Positions 39,701-54,700 of a stretch of 64,000 nt of DNA are shown piece after piece. The stretch lies in assembly GCA_916610825.1 (NCBI GenBank), contig OU744451.1, positions 21,415,482 to 21,479,481 of the forward strand, read 5' to 3'. This stretch comes from Haliclystus octoradiatus (taxonomy: Eukaryota > Cnidaria > Staurozoa > Stauromedusae > Haliclystidae). Position 1 is the stretch's first letter, and each line of letters opens with the position of its first letter. Position numbers and translations under genes: made by a program. Below the pieces are notes generated by a model that was not told the origin of the DNA, did not search any database, and was given only the letters and a program-made list of their open reading frames with translations.

Positions 39701-42700
39701 ACTCTTGAGAAGACACAAATCGAACCACCTCGCGTTCGATAATTCATTTGCTGCTGATTGGGTGCTTCGTAGCACAAAACAATCTGTATATTGAAAACAT
39801 GGCTTGAGCATAAGTAGTATTACCCTGCGTCACAGATCAAATTCAGTTTACGTTAGAACAGGGGTTTGTGTAATTTACGCCATTGTTCTGTCGCTATCCA
39901 GAGATATCATGATAGGAAGTAATGTTGTATCGCTTTGTTGTTTTGTGTTTGCAGTGCTACTTGAGCTGTAACATCAGATTTTACTTACACATCCATCTCT
40001 CATTTCACACGGAAGACGACAAAACATTTGATGATTTCCGTAAATAAGAGTGTATATTACACACACCAAACACTATTGTGAATGATTTACGTTTTTTACG
40101 CAAACTACAGGAGTATATGATTCGATCAATCACATTGCAACTCTCTGCGTCAGAGACCTACTGGATCAATCTTTACCCCCACGTTCGTAGCAGCGTGGAT
40201 GCTCGTCTTGAGAAACACCACGACATACCAGATTACTTTTGTATGCTGCAATTGAAATGCCTATGCAGTACGAAAATCACTACGCTCGAATAGCTATCCA
40301 GTATACTGAAATCCCAACCTATAGCGTCTCAAATCGCCAGAGAATGTTTTACTGTTTTTGTTGTTACTGTGAGACGAGAGGAGATTCGAAAAATACAAAT
40401 TGGGTAATACGTAATTGCATGTAGTCGAGTTTGGTTTCTGCTCAAAATGTCACTATATTTTCAACCAAGCCTGCTCGTTCTATTCCACTTGGTCTCAAAA
40501 GGTGATAAAAAGATTCATCGGAAGGCAGGTACATTAGGATAGCATCTTCTTTCCAGTATATGGGTTTATAAATTACCTACCAATGGTATATACAAAATAC
40601 AAATACCTAATGCATGCATGCATATTAGCATGTCGACAAGACCATTTACTATTCAGAAAAAATCGACTTTCGATAAATCTGATCACACACTGCTGTTTGC
40701 ACCATCGATAGTGACAAGAAAGTGTAACAATGTTGAGCCAAAATTGTCCAGCTCATTGTGCTGCAGAAATATTGGTCTCCAAAAATATATATTATCAACT
40801 GAGCGAGAAAACTGATTTATAGAAAAAAACAGACACAACGTTCCATTATGGATCACGTCAAATTTTGAAATAACATCATCTGACGATCTATGCTTACTCA
40901 AACCAAATGACACTCATAAGTAACAAATTCAACAGTAAACTGAGGGGTTTATCATTTAAATAGACTTGGAAATATATTGAATCCTATCAAAAGTAGCCTA
41001 TCAAATTCAGTTGCCACTCCTATGAAAGATCTTTGTATGATATTTCTTCCTAATTGAACATTCTGTGCGTACGGAATCGTCCACCATCGAGCCATCAAAT
41101 TTTTGTCAACTGGAACGTTCCATCCAGTCTTTTATGTAGATGGTAGATGAGTGGGTGAGACGAAAGAGAGATTTATACGTTGTTATTTGATTCTTGCTGT
41201 CACCAATCAAATTAAGTGGAATGTGGACAGGAATCGGGAGAAAGACAGAGAATTCAAGAAAATGAAGTTCTCCCGAAAATTAACAAAACTTTTCAGTTTT
41301 CTACCGTCTTAAAAGTTTCTGAAGAGGAAAAACGCCTAAATTAATATTTTCCGATTGGTCATTCAAATATTCAATGAAATTCTTCCTTGTGAATTACTCC
41401 CGGAATTCGGTCTGACTCATTGACAACTGTTCAAGAGATTTCCACCAATTTGAAATTTTATGTGAAAGATAACTGTATATCACTAAAAGGAACTAAATTG
41501 GACAAAAAATACGATATAATAACATCAATATTGCATTTTATTGGATTAAGAATCTCATTTCGCTACAACGTTTGGCCATTTCTTACTTTTAAAACAAGGT
41601 TTTAACAAACAAATTAGAAATATTTTTCCTAATGATAATCATGCATAATATAAAGTGGAATTAGATGGTTATTCGGAGTGATAAAATTAATCAGTATATT
41701 AGAATAATTAGTAAGTTTACAAAGTTTCCTCAGTTCTGTTCCGGGTTCTGTTAGTTCTTGACTGTATAAAATGTTAATTTTATTATCAGCTGCCATAGCT
41801 GCCATATGATTAATCAATTAATTACTTTTTCCCAATAATAAATTAAATAGTTAATCAGATAGTGGCATTTTATTTCTCTTACTTGAATCAAAAGCTGTGT
41901 TTCTTCTCTGCCGTAGCCTTTTAAGCTTGTGTTTCTTGTAAATAATCCCTGGTGGAAAAAATTCATTGCTGTTGACGCGATGATACAAAAATTTGCGAGG
42001 ACATAAAATTAAACTTTATTAATACAATAGTTGTTGTTTAACATGTCATGCCACGAAAATATAGGCATGCTATATTTACATTGGGAATTTACATATAGTG
42101 TAGGGTGGGGTTACACATATTCAGGGAATATTCTTGGAGGCTATAATTGAAATGCAATAAATACATATCGAACATATTATGGAAGGCTGTTTTAGAAAGA
42201 TCAGGATGTTTCGTCCATAATAGGAATGAAGTTGAGGATAGCTAGTGAATATATTTGCAGTTGAGATGATATAAAATTTTGTCAATTTGACGAACATATT
42301 TATCTATTTAATTAATATTAAACAAATTTGAAAGAAATGGAGTTTGAAACAAAATATGAATTAAAGAGCAATGAAAAGTGATCGACATACAATTCTACCT
42401 ACTTCACAATGAGACAGTGTTTATTGCGTCTATTTTCGCGCATTATAAATGATTATGCACAGCTCAATACGAGGCTGTGCATTTGTAAAAGTGAAAGATA
42501 CAATGCAGCTATTCGTGAAGCATTTTTGTTTCTCCTCAAAAATTCCTCACATATGACGGAAGATGATTTTGTGTAATGAAACGAGGCCAATAGATGTCTT
42601 GGTATTTACTTGGTTGGTAGAAACTTCTAATTTAGTTTCCAGCCAACGAAAGGAGCTACAATTTGTTTTGATTTAAGTTGACCTTTTTCCAAAGCAAGCA

Positions 42701-45700
42701 GTAACTGAAATTTAGTACTTTGTAAATATCGCAGGCTCTATCCCAGATAAAGTAAAGTAAGTAATGTAAATGGTGTCGCCCTACCGAAGGAACCCATACC
42801 ACTCATCTATTTATAGAGGAATGGCTCTTTTCGCTAAGAGCAATGACTTTAAACGCTCATTGTTGATCTCAGTCGCGACACTGCAGATTAATTTCAACAG
42901 ATTTCATGGCAGATACGTCTCTATTATCAATGCGCAACGATGCGCCGCAGCTACTCACAATGCAATTCTCTCTGGATCATTCCATCCGCCATCCTCAGAT
43001 GGTACTCATTTGATATTTTAGATAAAGTCAAGGTTGAGTTTACCTTCGGGGATTTAAACCACAGTCGATCAGATATGATCCGGTCTGAAGTTTGGTTGCT
43101 CTGCCATCTGAGCTAATAATTTTAAACACTCTTGGCATGCTATGGTTTAGTAACGATTTTTTATTTACATATGTATGTAGTATGGCAATAATATCTTACC
43201 CTTTCCATCGTTTAATTGATTCATTTTAGGATATCCTCCTGATATTACCGATCTTAATCTTGCAGTTACATTGGATTTGACACCAAGATAATCACAAAGT
43301 TTACGATTAAACTTCCCCTTCATAACATTCCTTAGGAATTGACCTTTGATATTTCCAGCAGGACGATATCGAGCAACAGCGTAAGTGCACGTTTTCCCAT
43401 TTTTAATTACTTTAGCAGTTCCAAAACCAAACAAACGGCTTTTTCTCCAAATCACCTGTGTAAAATGACCGAGGTATGTACTGAATTTTCCTAATGCGAA
43501 GCTGTACCCTGGATTACATACTTCACTGTACCTGAAGAAAATGAAGAAATATATTCTAATTTTACGCGGAAATAGTTATTGTGAACTTGACAACAACAGT
43601 TGACAACAGGTTAGTACAGGATTTTTGTAAATAGTGTTCATTGTTGTCAAGCGTTAGCTAGTTATCGTCATTAACTAGTTATTATAAATGTTAATTAGTC
43701 ATCTAATGACAACCGATGAAACAAAAAAAATTGACAAACGATCACATTTCAGGTTAACCCATGGCATTTCAGCTTAACTATTAAAGCAATATGGAATTTC
43801 CATTTCAGACTAAAATCCTTAAGATAGATATGCAGGTATTGAACTCACCAATCAGTTGTAACTGCTTCTGCTGTTGTAATTGAGTTATCATCTCCACATC
43901 CAAAAGCAATGTTTTCCCCATCACCATTTAATTCTCTGGCATGGGATAGATTACCAGTCTTTACCAATTCCTCAGCATATTTCTTTGCTTCTTTACTCAT
44001 GTCCGAATCTAATTTCAGTTTAGGCGAATCATGGATTTCACGGAATGCATTATGAGTCTTCAGTGCAGCTTGAGAAGCAGCTTTAAAAACGGAACAAAAT
44101 GCAGTCAATCAATTATTGATTAGATATGTTTTTATCTATTGGAAATTTCTAATTTAAGCAAACTTAATAATCACTTGAAAAAAACTCGAGTCACGATTGG
44201 TGGATTTGTACCACGTGTTTAGCAGTTATATCAAGACAACCCACGAGATTCCATGGCAACCACTAAAAGCGTGCAGGTATAGGTCTATACCTGCACGCTT
44301 TTATGTGCTTTGAAAATGGCGACAAGCTTCGACAGATGGAATATTTTTTCAAAATCAAATTAAATGTATACTCCGTAATTAAACAACTTGGGACTTGCTA
44401 TATTCAAATGTAACTCTTATTTTATTTTAATATTGCACATATGTTTGAAAAACAATTATGTTGAAATCTTTGCGTCATATTTTGAAATGATATTCGTAAG
44501 AATTTCATTCCAATTGTATTTAATGAAAAATCAATGACCCATTAAATTAGAAAACAAATCATTGTTGTAGTGAAATTGATGAGAGATAATTGATATTCCA
44601 GACAAAGGTTATGTTACATGATTATTAAAATGATTACATCACTCTTTGTTCGTGGGCCATCGATATTTAGACCCACTCGTTCTCTAACAACAAACTCGTG
44701 GGTCTAAATTCCGATAACCCACTCACAAGAGTGATGTAATCCCTCATTAGTATCTGTGTGATATTTGTTGTATAATGTGGGATTAGGGTTTAATTCTTTA
44801 TTATTTCACTGCATGATTTCCAAAATTGCTATTTGCTATCAATCTCTATAAATAACCCTTGCACAATTTTATGTGATGGAGTTTCAAATATGCAAGTTTT
44901 GCAATAGTTTAGACGTTCATTGAAAAAGTAGCCAATAAAATGGAGAGTGAACGATGATTACCATGCGATTATTGGAGATAGTCTAGATTATCCATTATGC
45001 ATATTCTAATCGTATTAGAACTATAACATTATTATATCAATCTTCATATATCCAATAAGAATATTCACTGCTAAGATCCCTTTACTCAATGTCCCTTACT
45101 CGGAGATTCACACGTTTAGAAATTGCTTGGAGACCCTTAGTTGCGGAGAAGGCTGCTGCCTCATCTTTGTTTACTATTAAACATTGTAATCTATTTTACC
45201 TACTAAATCACCGCCTTCAAAAACATGCGTGTATCCAAGTTTAACTCAATACAATTAATCAATTATCTACGTTTCAGAAAGAATTGTTTATAATGTGGGG
45301 GCAACACTCAACAATTATATCGGATCTGAAAGCTAGCGTCATCACTACGACTACTAACAACATCAATACGAAAAGCTGAATTAAAATTTCTTGTTACTGT
45401 ACTTACAATCTTTTGTTGAATCAGAAGTATCATATGACGGCATTTCCAAGACATGTGAAATTGGTCTCCTGATATCATCACATAATGAACGTCTAAATGA
45501 ACCACGTTTCACATTATCATGGAATTCAGTAGCGTCATTGCCTTTTTTACGGTATCTTGCAACGATATAGGTACAATGCTGACCGTTTCTACTAAAACTT
45601 GCTTTACCAATACCCAATTGAGTTGATGATTTCCAAATAAGTTGAGTAAAGTCTTGTACATTGTGACCTTTTCCAGTTGTGAAATCATATCCATTATCAC

Positions 45701-48700
45701 AAACTTGACCATACCTGTATTATCATATAAAAATTAGAAGAATATATTGAATTATTTTTTCAAATGTCAACTAAATTTTGAATTTTGCAAGATAATAGTT
45801 TGAACAGTCGAACCTGTAATCACTATTACCTATTATATAGCGGTAATAAATCTAATGGCCACTATAACTCATGTATTTCTGTTAAATATCAATCTCTATA
45901 TATGAAAGCCACCTGCATATAATGTTCAGTTTATCTACCTCTCATAGCTAGCTGTTATATGGACTATAAAGGTTTCTCTGTAATAGAAATTGTATATAAA
46001 AGACTCACATGTTTCAGGGCTTAAAAAGCCCCCAGACAGATATTAGTTCAACAATCCAAAGAGGTATATTTATTATTGATCTTAGGTTCATATATACTAT
46101 CAACCAATAGGGAATGTAAACAAGAGATTCACCCAAATTTAATGATCTATTTTGTACTGTGAATAATTTGTTATAGCTTGAGAAAAAACAGGAATGCATT
46201 TTGCCACGAGCTCTTATACAGGTATCTCAAATGTATGCCGAATATAATTCATTATTGTTTTGCAGCTTTCTGCTGCAATTATTTTTGATTATCATCAATC
46301 TAGAATTCTGGTTTTGAAAGGCTAAACGATTAAAAGGTTCATTTTCCTACAATCCTATGTTGAGTTCAAATAGTTTCATTTTTTCAACGCATACCATGCT
46401 AATATTGCATCAGCTGCTGTCATGTCTTCATCATCCAATTTACATTGCATTGCCAAATTCTCTCCTTCGTTTATAGTTCTGTCATGATTTATTTTACCAC
46501 TCTCAGCTAGTTTTTGTGCATACGTTGCTGCTTCTTTAGACAATTCTTTATCTAATATCAGCTTTGGAGCGGAATGAATTTCACGATAGATGTTATGAAT
46601 TTTCAATGCTGCCTCTGGAAACTCTAAAATGAGATGAATTGTATACTTAGTAGCAAATTTGATCGTTCTATTCTACTTCTGGCTGATAGTAAGATCAGGG
46701 TATTGGCTCAAGCTCAAATACAAGATAATTGGTATTGATTTGTATCACGGAATATCCAGTTATGTCATTAAAACTGAAGACATTACAAAAGTTAAACTAT
46801 ATGGGATTTTAGTACGATATCGGATATAGCTTCATACTTGCCAGCCTATATTGGAACGTTTGTTGCTAGAACAAACGTTGCTTAAAAATGGTGACGAGCA
46901 GCGGTAAATACAGAGACTTTTTTCGGAACAAGGAAATTCAAATTTGGAGATTAAAGATTCAATTTACAAATGTTGAATTCAAGTTTAATATAATCACCAA
47001 GTAATGCCCAATTAAATTAGGAATAAAATCATTATGAAACTGCTCAGCGATGTTTCAAACAAATATTGTGTTATCTATCGAACAATTTGAATACTTTGCG
47101 ACTTTCGGTAATTAAAGAAAGATTACTTGATTCTTACATGACTATTATAATGATTACAAAATACTTATGAGTTGGTCACTCCACTAACTTAGATCCAATG
47201 TAACACGTTAAAAATCATTTGAAAACTCAATCAAGGGACTGGAAGCTAAATAGTAGATTGCTCACTTATATGCAGAAGATCTGTGCTAGATTCCTAGTTG
47301 GTGAACAACAATATGTTTTCGTATGTAAACTTGATTGAAAAAATTGTTTAATTGTAATTCAAATTTGNNNNNNNNNNNNNNNNNNNNNNNNNNNNNNNNN
47401 NNNNNNNNNNNNNNNNNNNNNNNNNNNNNNNNNNNNNNNNNNNNNNNNNNNNNNNNNNNNNNNNNNNNNNNNNNNNNNNNNNNNNNNNNNNNNNNNNNNN
47501 NNNNNNNNNNNNNNNNNNNNNNNNNNNNNNNNNNNNNNNNNNNNNNNNNNNNNNNNNNNNNNNNNNNNNNNNNNNNNNNNNNNNNNNNNNNNNNNNNNNN
47601 NNNNNNNNNNNNNNNNNNNNNNNNNNNNNNNNNNNNNNNNNNNNNNNNNNNNNNNNNNNNNNNNNNNNNNNNNNNNNNNNNNNNNNNNNNNNNNNNNNNN
47701 NNNNNNNNNNNNNNNNNNNNNNNNNNNNNNNNNNNNNNNNNNNNNNNNNNNNNNNNNNNNNNNNNNNNNNNNNNNNNNNNNNNNNNNNNNNNNNNNNNNN
47801 NNNNNNNNNNNNNNNNNNNNNNNNNNNNNNNNNNNNNNNNNNNNNNNNNNNNNNNNNNNNNNNNNNNCCCTACACCAAGCTATTGATATTGCATAGCGGC
47901 AATAAGATGGACAAATCTACATAAATAAAATGTGAACTTAATTCTACATTCACAGATAATAAATTTTTATCGAAGCACTGATACAATTGCCCTTGAATTG
48001 TATTCAACCTACTATATGAAAGATTTCATTTTGAGAGATTTTTAAAAATTTCCTTGCTGTTATATGCATTAATTATCAAATTTAAGGACTGTTGTAAACA
48101 CGATGAAAATAAATATTTATAGGATTGTTGACATCATTATTTCTCTATTGTCAAGACACAATAATTCATGCAGCATTTCATTCAATTGAATGATCTTCGT
48201 AACAATTGAATCGAGTATTGGTTATTCTCAATTGGAGATGAGATGTTTACATCAGTTCAACAATATTCCATCGGAGATATAGCCCACGATTCATTATCAT
48301 TCGGGTCCACAATAACTATGCATGTTGCCACAAAAAAAATATGTCATTACTGTGTTGGGAATTATATAGAAGGAATCTTACTGTTGGTATGTAGTGAGCC
48401 TCGCTTTGAAATACCTGTGAATATAAGATGCAATGTGACTAGATCATATAAGAGTAAATTTTTCTCTAATGTTAGTAACGTGTGAGTGCTGGAAATTATA
48501 ATTAATAAAGTTTATCGTGTATTAAAAGGGACAAAAGTAGGGGATCCCAATGGGTAACCTCAATATTTTTGTTGACTATAAGGGCTGGACTTTCAAATAT
48601 TAAAGATTACCTTCTTCAAAATTCTTAAAAAATATTGACGGTATTCTTTTTATAAAGATTTATTAAGGTATGCCTATTCTTTGACATTTTGAAAATTTTG

Positions 48701-51700
48701 AAAAATTTTAGTTTTTCTTGGTCAAACTTTATTGGCATTTGTTTTTTAAGGTATAACTAGTCCTTCACAAGAACATTTTCGGGTATCATTTTCATGATCT
48801 GAAACTTTTTTACGGCCAATCTTCCAAAGTCCTATTTGAACAAAACCCGTCGAAACGCAATGTAAGTTGCCCTCGTGAGGGATCCCTTCACGAGGTGCAA
48901 TTTTTATGAAAAATAGAGTTTAAATGATATGTACAATATCACAATCTAAGATAGGATTCCATTGTACCGGATAGAAATCGTACTGGATAAGATTGCATGC
49001 ATTACTCTTGAGAAGACACAAATCGAACCACCTCGCGTTCGATAATTCATTTGCTGCTGATTGGGTGCTTCGTAGCACAAAACAATCTGTATATTGAAAA
49101 CATGGCTTGAGCATAAGTAGTATTACCCTGCGTCACAGATCAAATTCAGTTTACGTTAGAACAGGGGTTTGTGTAATTTACGCCATTGTTCTGTCGCTAT
49201 CCAGAGATATCATGATAGGAAGTAATGTTGTATCGCTTTGTTGTTTTGTGTTTGCAGTGCTACTTGAGCTGTAACATCAGATTTTACTTACACATCCATC
49301 TCTCATTTCACACGGAAGACGACAAAACATTTGATGATTTCCGTAAATAAGAGTGTATATTACACACACCAAACACTATTGTGAATGATTTACGTTTTTT
49401 ACGCAAACTACAGGAGTATATGATTCGATCAATCACATTGCAACTCTCTGCGTCAGAGACCTACTGGATCAATCTTTACCCCCACGTTCGTAGCAGCGTG
49501 GATGCTCGTCTTGAGAAACACCACGACATACCAGATTACTTTTGTATGCTGCAATTGAAATGCCTATGCAGTACGAAAATCACTACGCTCGAATAGCTAT
49601 CCAGTATACTGAAATCCCAACCTATAGCGTCTCAAATCGCCAGAGAATGTTTTACTGTTTTTGTTGTTACTGTGAGACGAGAGGAGATTCGAAAAATACA
49701 AATTGGGTAATACGTAATTGCATGTAGTCGAGTTTGGTTTCTGCTCAAAATGTCACTATATTTTCAACCAAGCCTGCTCGTTCTATTCCACTTGGTCTCA
49801 AAAGGTGATAAAAAGATTCATCGGAAGGCAGGTACATTAGGATAGCATCTTCTTTCCAGTATATGGGTTTATAAATTACCTACCAATGGTATATACAAAA
49901 TACAAATACCTAATGCATGCATGCATATTAGCATGTCGACAAGACCATTTACTATTCAGAAAAAATCGACTTTCGATAAATCTGATCACACACTGCTGTT
50001 TGCACCATCGATAGTGACAAGAAAGTGTAACAATGTTGAGCCAAAATTGTCCAGCTCATTGTGCTGCAGAAATATTGGTCTCCAAAAATATATATTATCA
50101 ACTGAGCGAGAAAACTGATTTATAGAAAAAAACAGACACAACGTTCCATTATGGATCACGTCAAATTTTGAAATAACATCATCTGACGATCTATGCTTAC
50201 TCAAACCAAATGACACTCATAAGTAACAAATTCAACAGTAAACTGAGGGGTTTATCATTTAAATAGACTTGGAAATATATTGAATCCTATCAAAAGTAGC
50301 CTATCAAATTCAGTTGCCACTCCTATGAAAGATCTTTGTATGATATTTCTTCCTAATTGAACATTCTGTGCGTACGGAATCGTCCACCATCGAGCCATCA
50401 AATTTTTGTCAACTGGAACGTTCCATCCAGTCTTTTATGTAGATGGTAGATGAGTGGGTGAGACGAAAGAGAGATTTATACGTTGTTATTTGATTCTTGC
50501 TGTCACCAATCAAATTAAGTGGAATGTGGACAGGAATCGGGAGAAAGACAGAGAATTCAAGAAAATGAAGTTCTCCCGAAAATTAACAAAACTTTTCAGT
50601 TTTCTACCGTCTTAAAAGTTTCTGAAGAGGAAAAACGCCTAAATTAATATTTTCCGATTGGTCATTCAAATATTCAATGAAATTCTTCCTTGTGAATTAC
50701 TCCCGGAATTCGGTCTGACTCATTGACAACTGTTCAAGAGATTTCCACCAATTTGAAATTTTATGTGAAAGATAACTGTATATCACTAAAAGGAACTAAA
50801 TTGGACAAAAAATACGATATAATAACATCAATATTGCATTTTATTGGATTAAGAATCTCATTTCGCTACAACGTTTGGCCATTTCTTACTTTTAAAACAA
50901 GGTTTTAACAAACAAATTAGAAATATTTTTCCTAATGATAATCATGCATAATATAAAGTGGAATTAGATGGTTATTCGGAGTGATAAAATTAATCAGTAT
51001 ATTAGAATAATTAGTAAGTTTACAAAGTTTCCTCAGTTCTGTTCCGGGTTCTGTTAGTTCTTGACTGTATAAAATGTTAATTTTATTATCAGCTGCCATA
51101 GCTGCCATATGATTAATCAATTAATTACTTTTTCCCAATAATAAATTAAATAGTTAATCAGATAGTGGCATTTTATTTCTCTTACTTGAATCAAAAGCTG
51201 TGTTTCTTCTCTGCCGTAGCCTTTTAAGCTTGTGTTTCTTGTAAATAATCCCTGGTGGAAAAAATTCATTGCTGTTGACGCGATGATACAAAAATTTGCG
51301 AGGACATAAAATTAAACTTTATTAATACAATAGTTGTTGTTTAACATGTCATGCCACGAAAATATAGGCATGCTATATTTACATTGGGAATTTACATATA
51401 GTGTAGGGTGGGGTTACACATATTCAGGGAATATTCTTGGAGGCTATAATTGAAATGCAATAAATACATATCGAACATATTATGGAAGGCTGTTTTAGAA
51501 AGATCAGGATGTTTCGTCCATAATAGGAATGAAGTTGAGGATAGCTAGTGAATATATTTGCAGTTGAGATGATATAAAATTTTGTCAATTTGACGAACAT
51601 ATTTATCTATTTAATTAATATTAAACAAATTTGAAAGAAATGGAGTTTGAAACAAAATATGAATTAAAGAGCAATGAAAAGTGATCGACATACAATTCTA

Positions 51701-54700
51701 CCTACTTCACAATGAGACAGTGTTTATTGCGTCTATTTTCGCGCATTATAAATGATTATGCACAGCTCAATACGAGGCTGTGCATTTGTAAAAGTGAAAG
51801 ATACAATGCAGCTATTCGTGAAGCATTTTTGTTTCTCCTCAAAAATTCCTCACATATGACGGAAGATGATTTTGTGTAATGAAACGAGGCCAATAGATGT
51901 CTTGGTATTTACTTGGTTGGTAGAAACTTCTAATTTAGTTTCCAGCCAACGAAAGGAGCTACAATTTGTTTTGATTTAAGTTGACCTTTTTCCAAAGCAA
52001 GCAGTAACTGAAATTTAGTACTTTGTAAATATCGCAGGCTCTATCCCAGATAAAGTAAAGTAAGTAATGTAAATGGTGTCGCCCTACCGAAGGAACCCAT
52101 ACCACTCATCTATTTATAGAGGAATGGCTCTTTTCGCTAAGAGCAATGACTTTAAACGCTCATTGTTGATCTCAGTCGCGACACTGCAGATTAATTTCAA
52201 CAGATTTCATGGCAGATACGTCTCTATTATCAATGCGCAACGATGCGCCGCAGCTACTCACAATGCAATTCTCTCTGGATCATTCCATCCGCCATCCTCA
52301 GATGGTACTCATTTGATATTTTAGATAAAGTCAAGGTTGAGTTTACCTTCGGGGATTTAAACCACAGTCGATCAGATATGATCCGGTCTGAAGTTTGGTT
52401 GCTCTGCCATCTGAGCTAATAATTTTAAACACTCTTGGCATGCTATGGTTTAGTAACGATTTTTTATTTACATATGTATGTAGTATGGCAATAATATCTT
52501 ACCCTTTCCATCGTTTAATTGATTCATTTTAGGATATCCTCCTGATATTACCGATCTTAATCTTGCAGTTACATTGGATTTGACACCAAGATAATCACAA
52601 AGTTTACGATTAAACTTCCCCTTCATAACATTCCTTAGGAATTGACCTTTGATATTTCCAGCAGGACGATATCGAGCAACAGCGTAAGTGCACGTTTTCC
52701 CATTTTTAATTACTTTAGCAGTTCCAAAACCAAACAAACGGCTTTTTCTCCAAATCACCTGTGTAAAATGACCGAGGTATGTACTGAATTTTCCTAATGC
52801 GAAGCTGTACCCTGGATTACATACTTCACTGTACCTGAAGAAAATGAAGAAATATATTCTAATTTTACGCGGAAATAGTTATTGTGAACTTGACAACAAC
52901 AGTTGACAACAGGTTAGTACAGGATTTTTGTAAATAGTGTTCATTGTTGTCAAGCGTTAGCTAGTTATCGTCATTAACTAGTTATTATAAATGTTAATTA
53001 GTCATCTAATGACAACCGATGAAACAAAAAAAATTGACAAACGATCACATTTCAGGTTAACCCATGGCATTTCAGCTTAACTATTAAAGCAATATGGAAT
53101 TTCCATTTCAGACTAAAATCCTTAAGATAGATATGCAGGTATTGAACTCACCAATCAGTTGTAACTGCTTCTGCTGTTGTAATTGAGTTATCATCTCCAC
53201 ATCCAAAAGCAATGTTTTCCCCATCACCATTTAATTCTCTGGCATGGGATAGATTACCAGTCTTTACCAATTCCTCAGCATATTTCTTTGCTTCTTTACT
53301 CATGTCCGAATCTAATTTCAGTTTAGGCGAATCATGGATTTCACGGAATGCATTATGAGTCTTCAGTGCAGCTTGAGAAGCAGCTTTAAAAACGGAACAA
53401 AATGCAGTCAATCAATTATTGATTAGATATGTTTTTATCTATTGGAAATTTCTAATTTAAGCAAACTTAATAATCACTTGAAAAAAACTCGAGTCACGAT
53501 TGGTGGATTTGTACCACGTGTTTAGCAGTTATATCAAGACAACCCACGAGATTCCATGGCAACCACTAAAAGCGTGCAGGTATAGGTCTATACCTGCACG
53601 CTTTTATGTGCTTTGAAAATGGCGACAAGCTTCGACAGATGGAATATTTTTTCAAAATCAAATTAAATGTATACTCCGTAATTAAACAACTTGGGACTTG
53701 CTATATTCAAATGTAACTCTTATTTTATTTTAATATTGCACATATGTTTGAAAAACAATTATGTTGAAATCTTTGCGTCATATTTTGAAATGATATTCGT
53801 AAGAATTTCATTCCAATTGTATTTAATGAAAAATCAATGACCCATTAAATTAGAAAACAAATCATTGTTGTAGTGAAATTGATGAGAGATAATTGATATT
53901 CCAGACAAAGGTTATGTTACATGATTATTAAAATGATTACATCACTCTTTGTTCGTGGGCCATCGATATTTAGACCCACTCGTTCTCTAACAACAAACTC
54001 GTGGGTCTAAATTCCGATAACCCACTCACAAGAGTGATGTAATCCCTCATTAGTATCTGTGTGATATTTGTTGTATAATGTGGGATTAGGGTTTAATTCT
54101 TTATTATTTCACTGCATGATTTCCAAAATTGCTATTTGCTATCAATCTCTATAAATAACCCTTGCACAATTTTATGTGATGGAGTTTCAAATATGCAAGT
54201 TTTGCAATAGTTTAGACGTTCATTGAAAAAGTAGCCAATAAAATGGAGAGTGAACGATGATTACCATGCGATTATTGGAGATAGTCTAGATTATCCATTA
54301 TGCATATTCTAATCGTATTAGAACTATAACATTATTATATCAATCTTCATATATCCAATAAGAATATTCACTGCTAAGATCCCTTTACTCAATGTCCCTT
54401 ACTCGGAGATTCACACGTTTAGAAATTGCTTGGAGACCCTTAGTTGCGGAGAAGGCTGCTGCCTCATCTTTGTTTACTATTAAACATTGTAATCTATTTT
54501 ACCTACTAAATCACCGCCTTCAAAAACATGCGTGTATCCAAGTTTAACTCAATACAATTAATCAATTATCTACGTTTCAGAAAGAATTGTTTATAATGTG
54601 GGGGCAACACTCAACAATTATATCGGATCTGAAAGCTAGCGTCATCACTACGACTACTAACAACATCAATACGAAAAGCTGAATTAAAATTTCTTGTTAC

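Larger units (their letters stand above)
38566..47367. repeat. 8.8 kb block, copy 1 (left of the gap)
   Basis: Matches 47868-56670 at an offset of 9302, then 9303. The only difference I found is an A run of 7 (39030-39036) against 8 (48332-48339). Introns, SINE, repeats and CAP modules 4 and 5 are the same in both. The match begins at the first base after the gap and stops at the last base before the gap, which points to an unmerged contig overlap. Confidence 0.97.

Noticed and set aside
41800-42770. Additional CAP exon between modules 5 and 6
   Set aside because: Searched by eye on the minus strand for GEN, YxExC, HFTQxxW and VARY motifs; none found.
47335-47886. Long open frame across the gap
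   Set aside because: It exists only because undetermined bases contain no stop codons.
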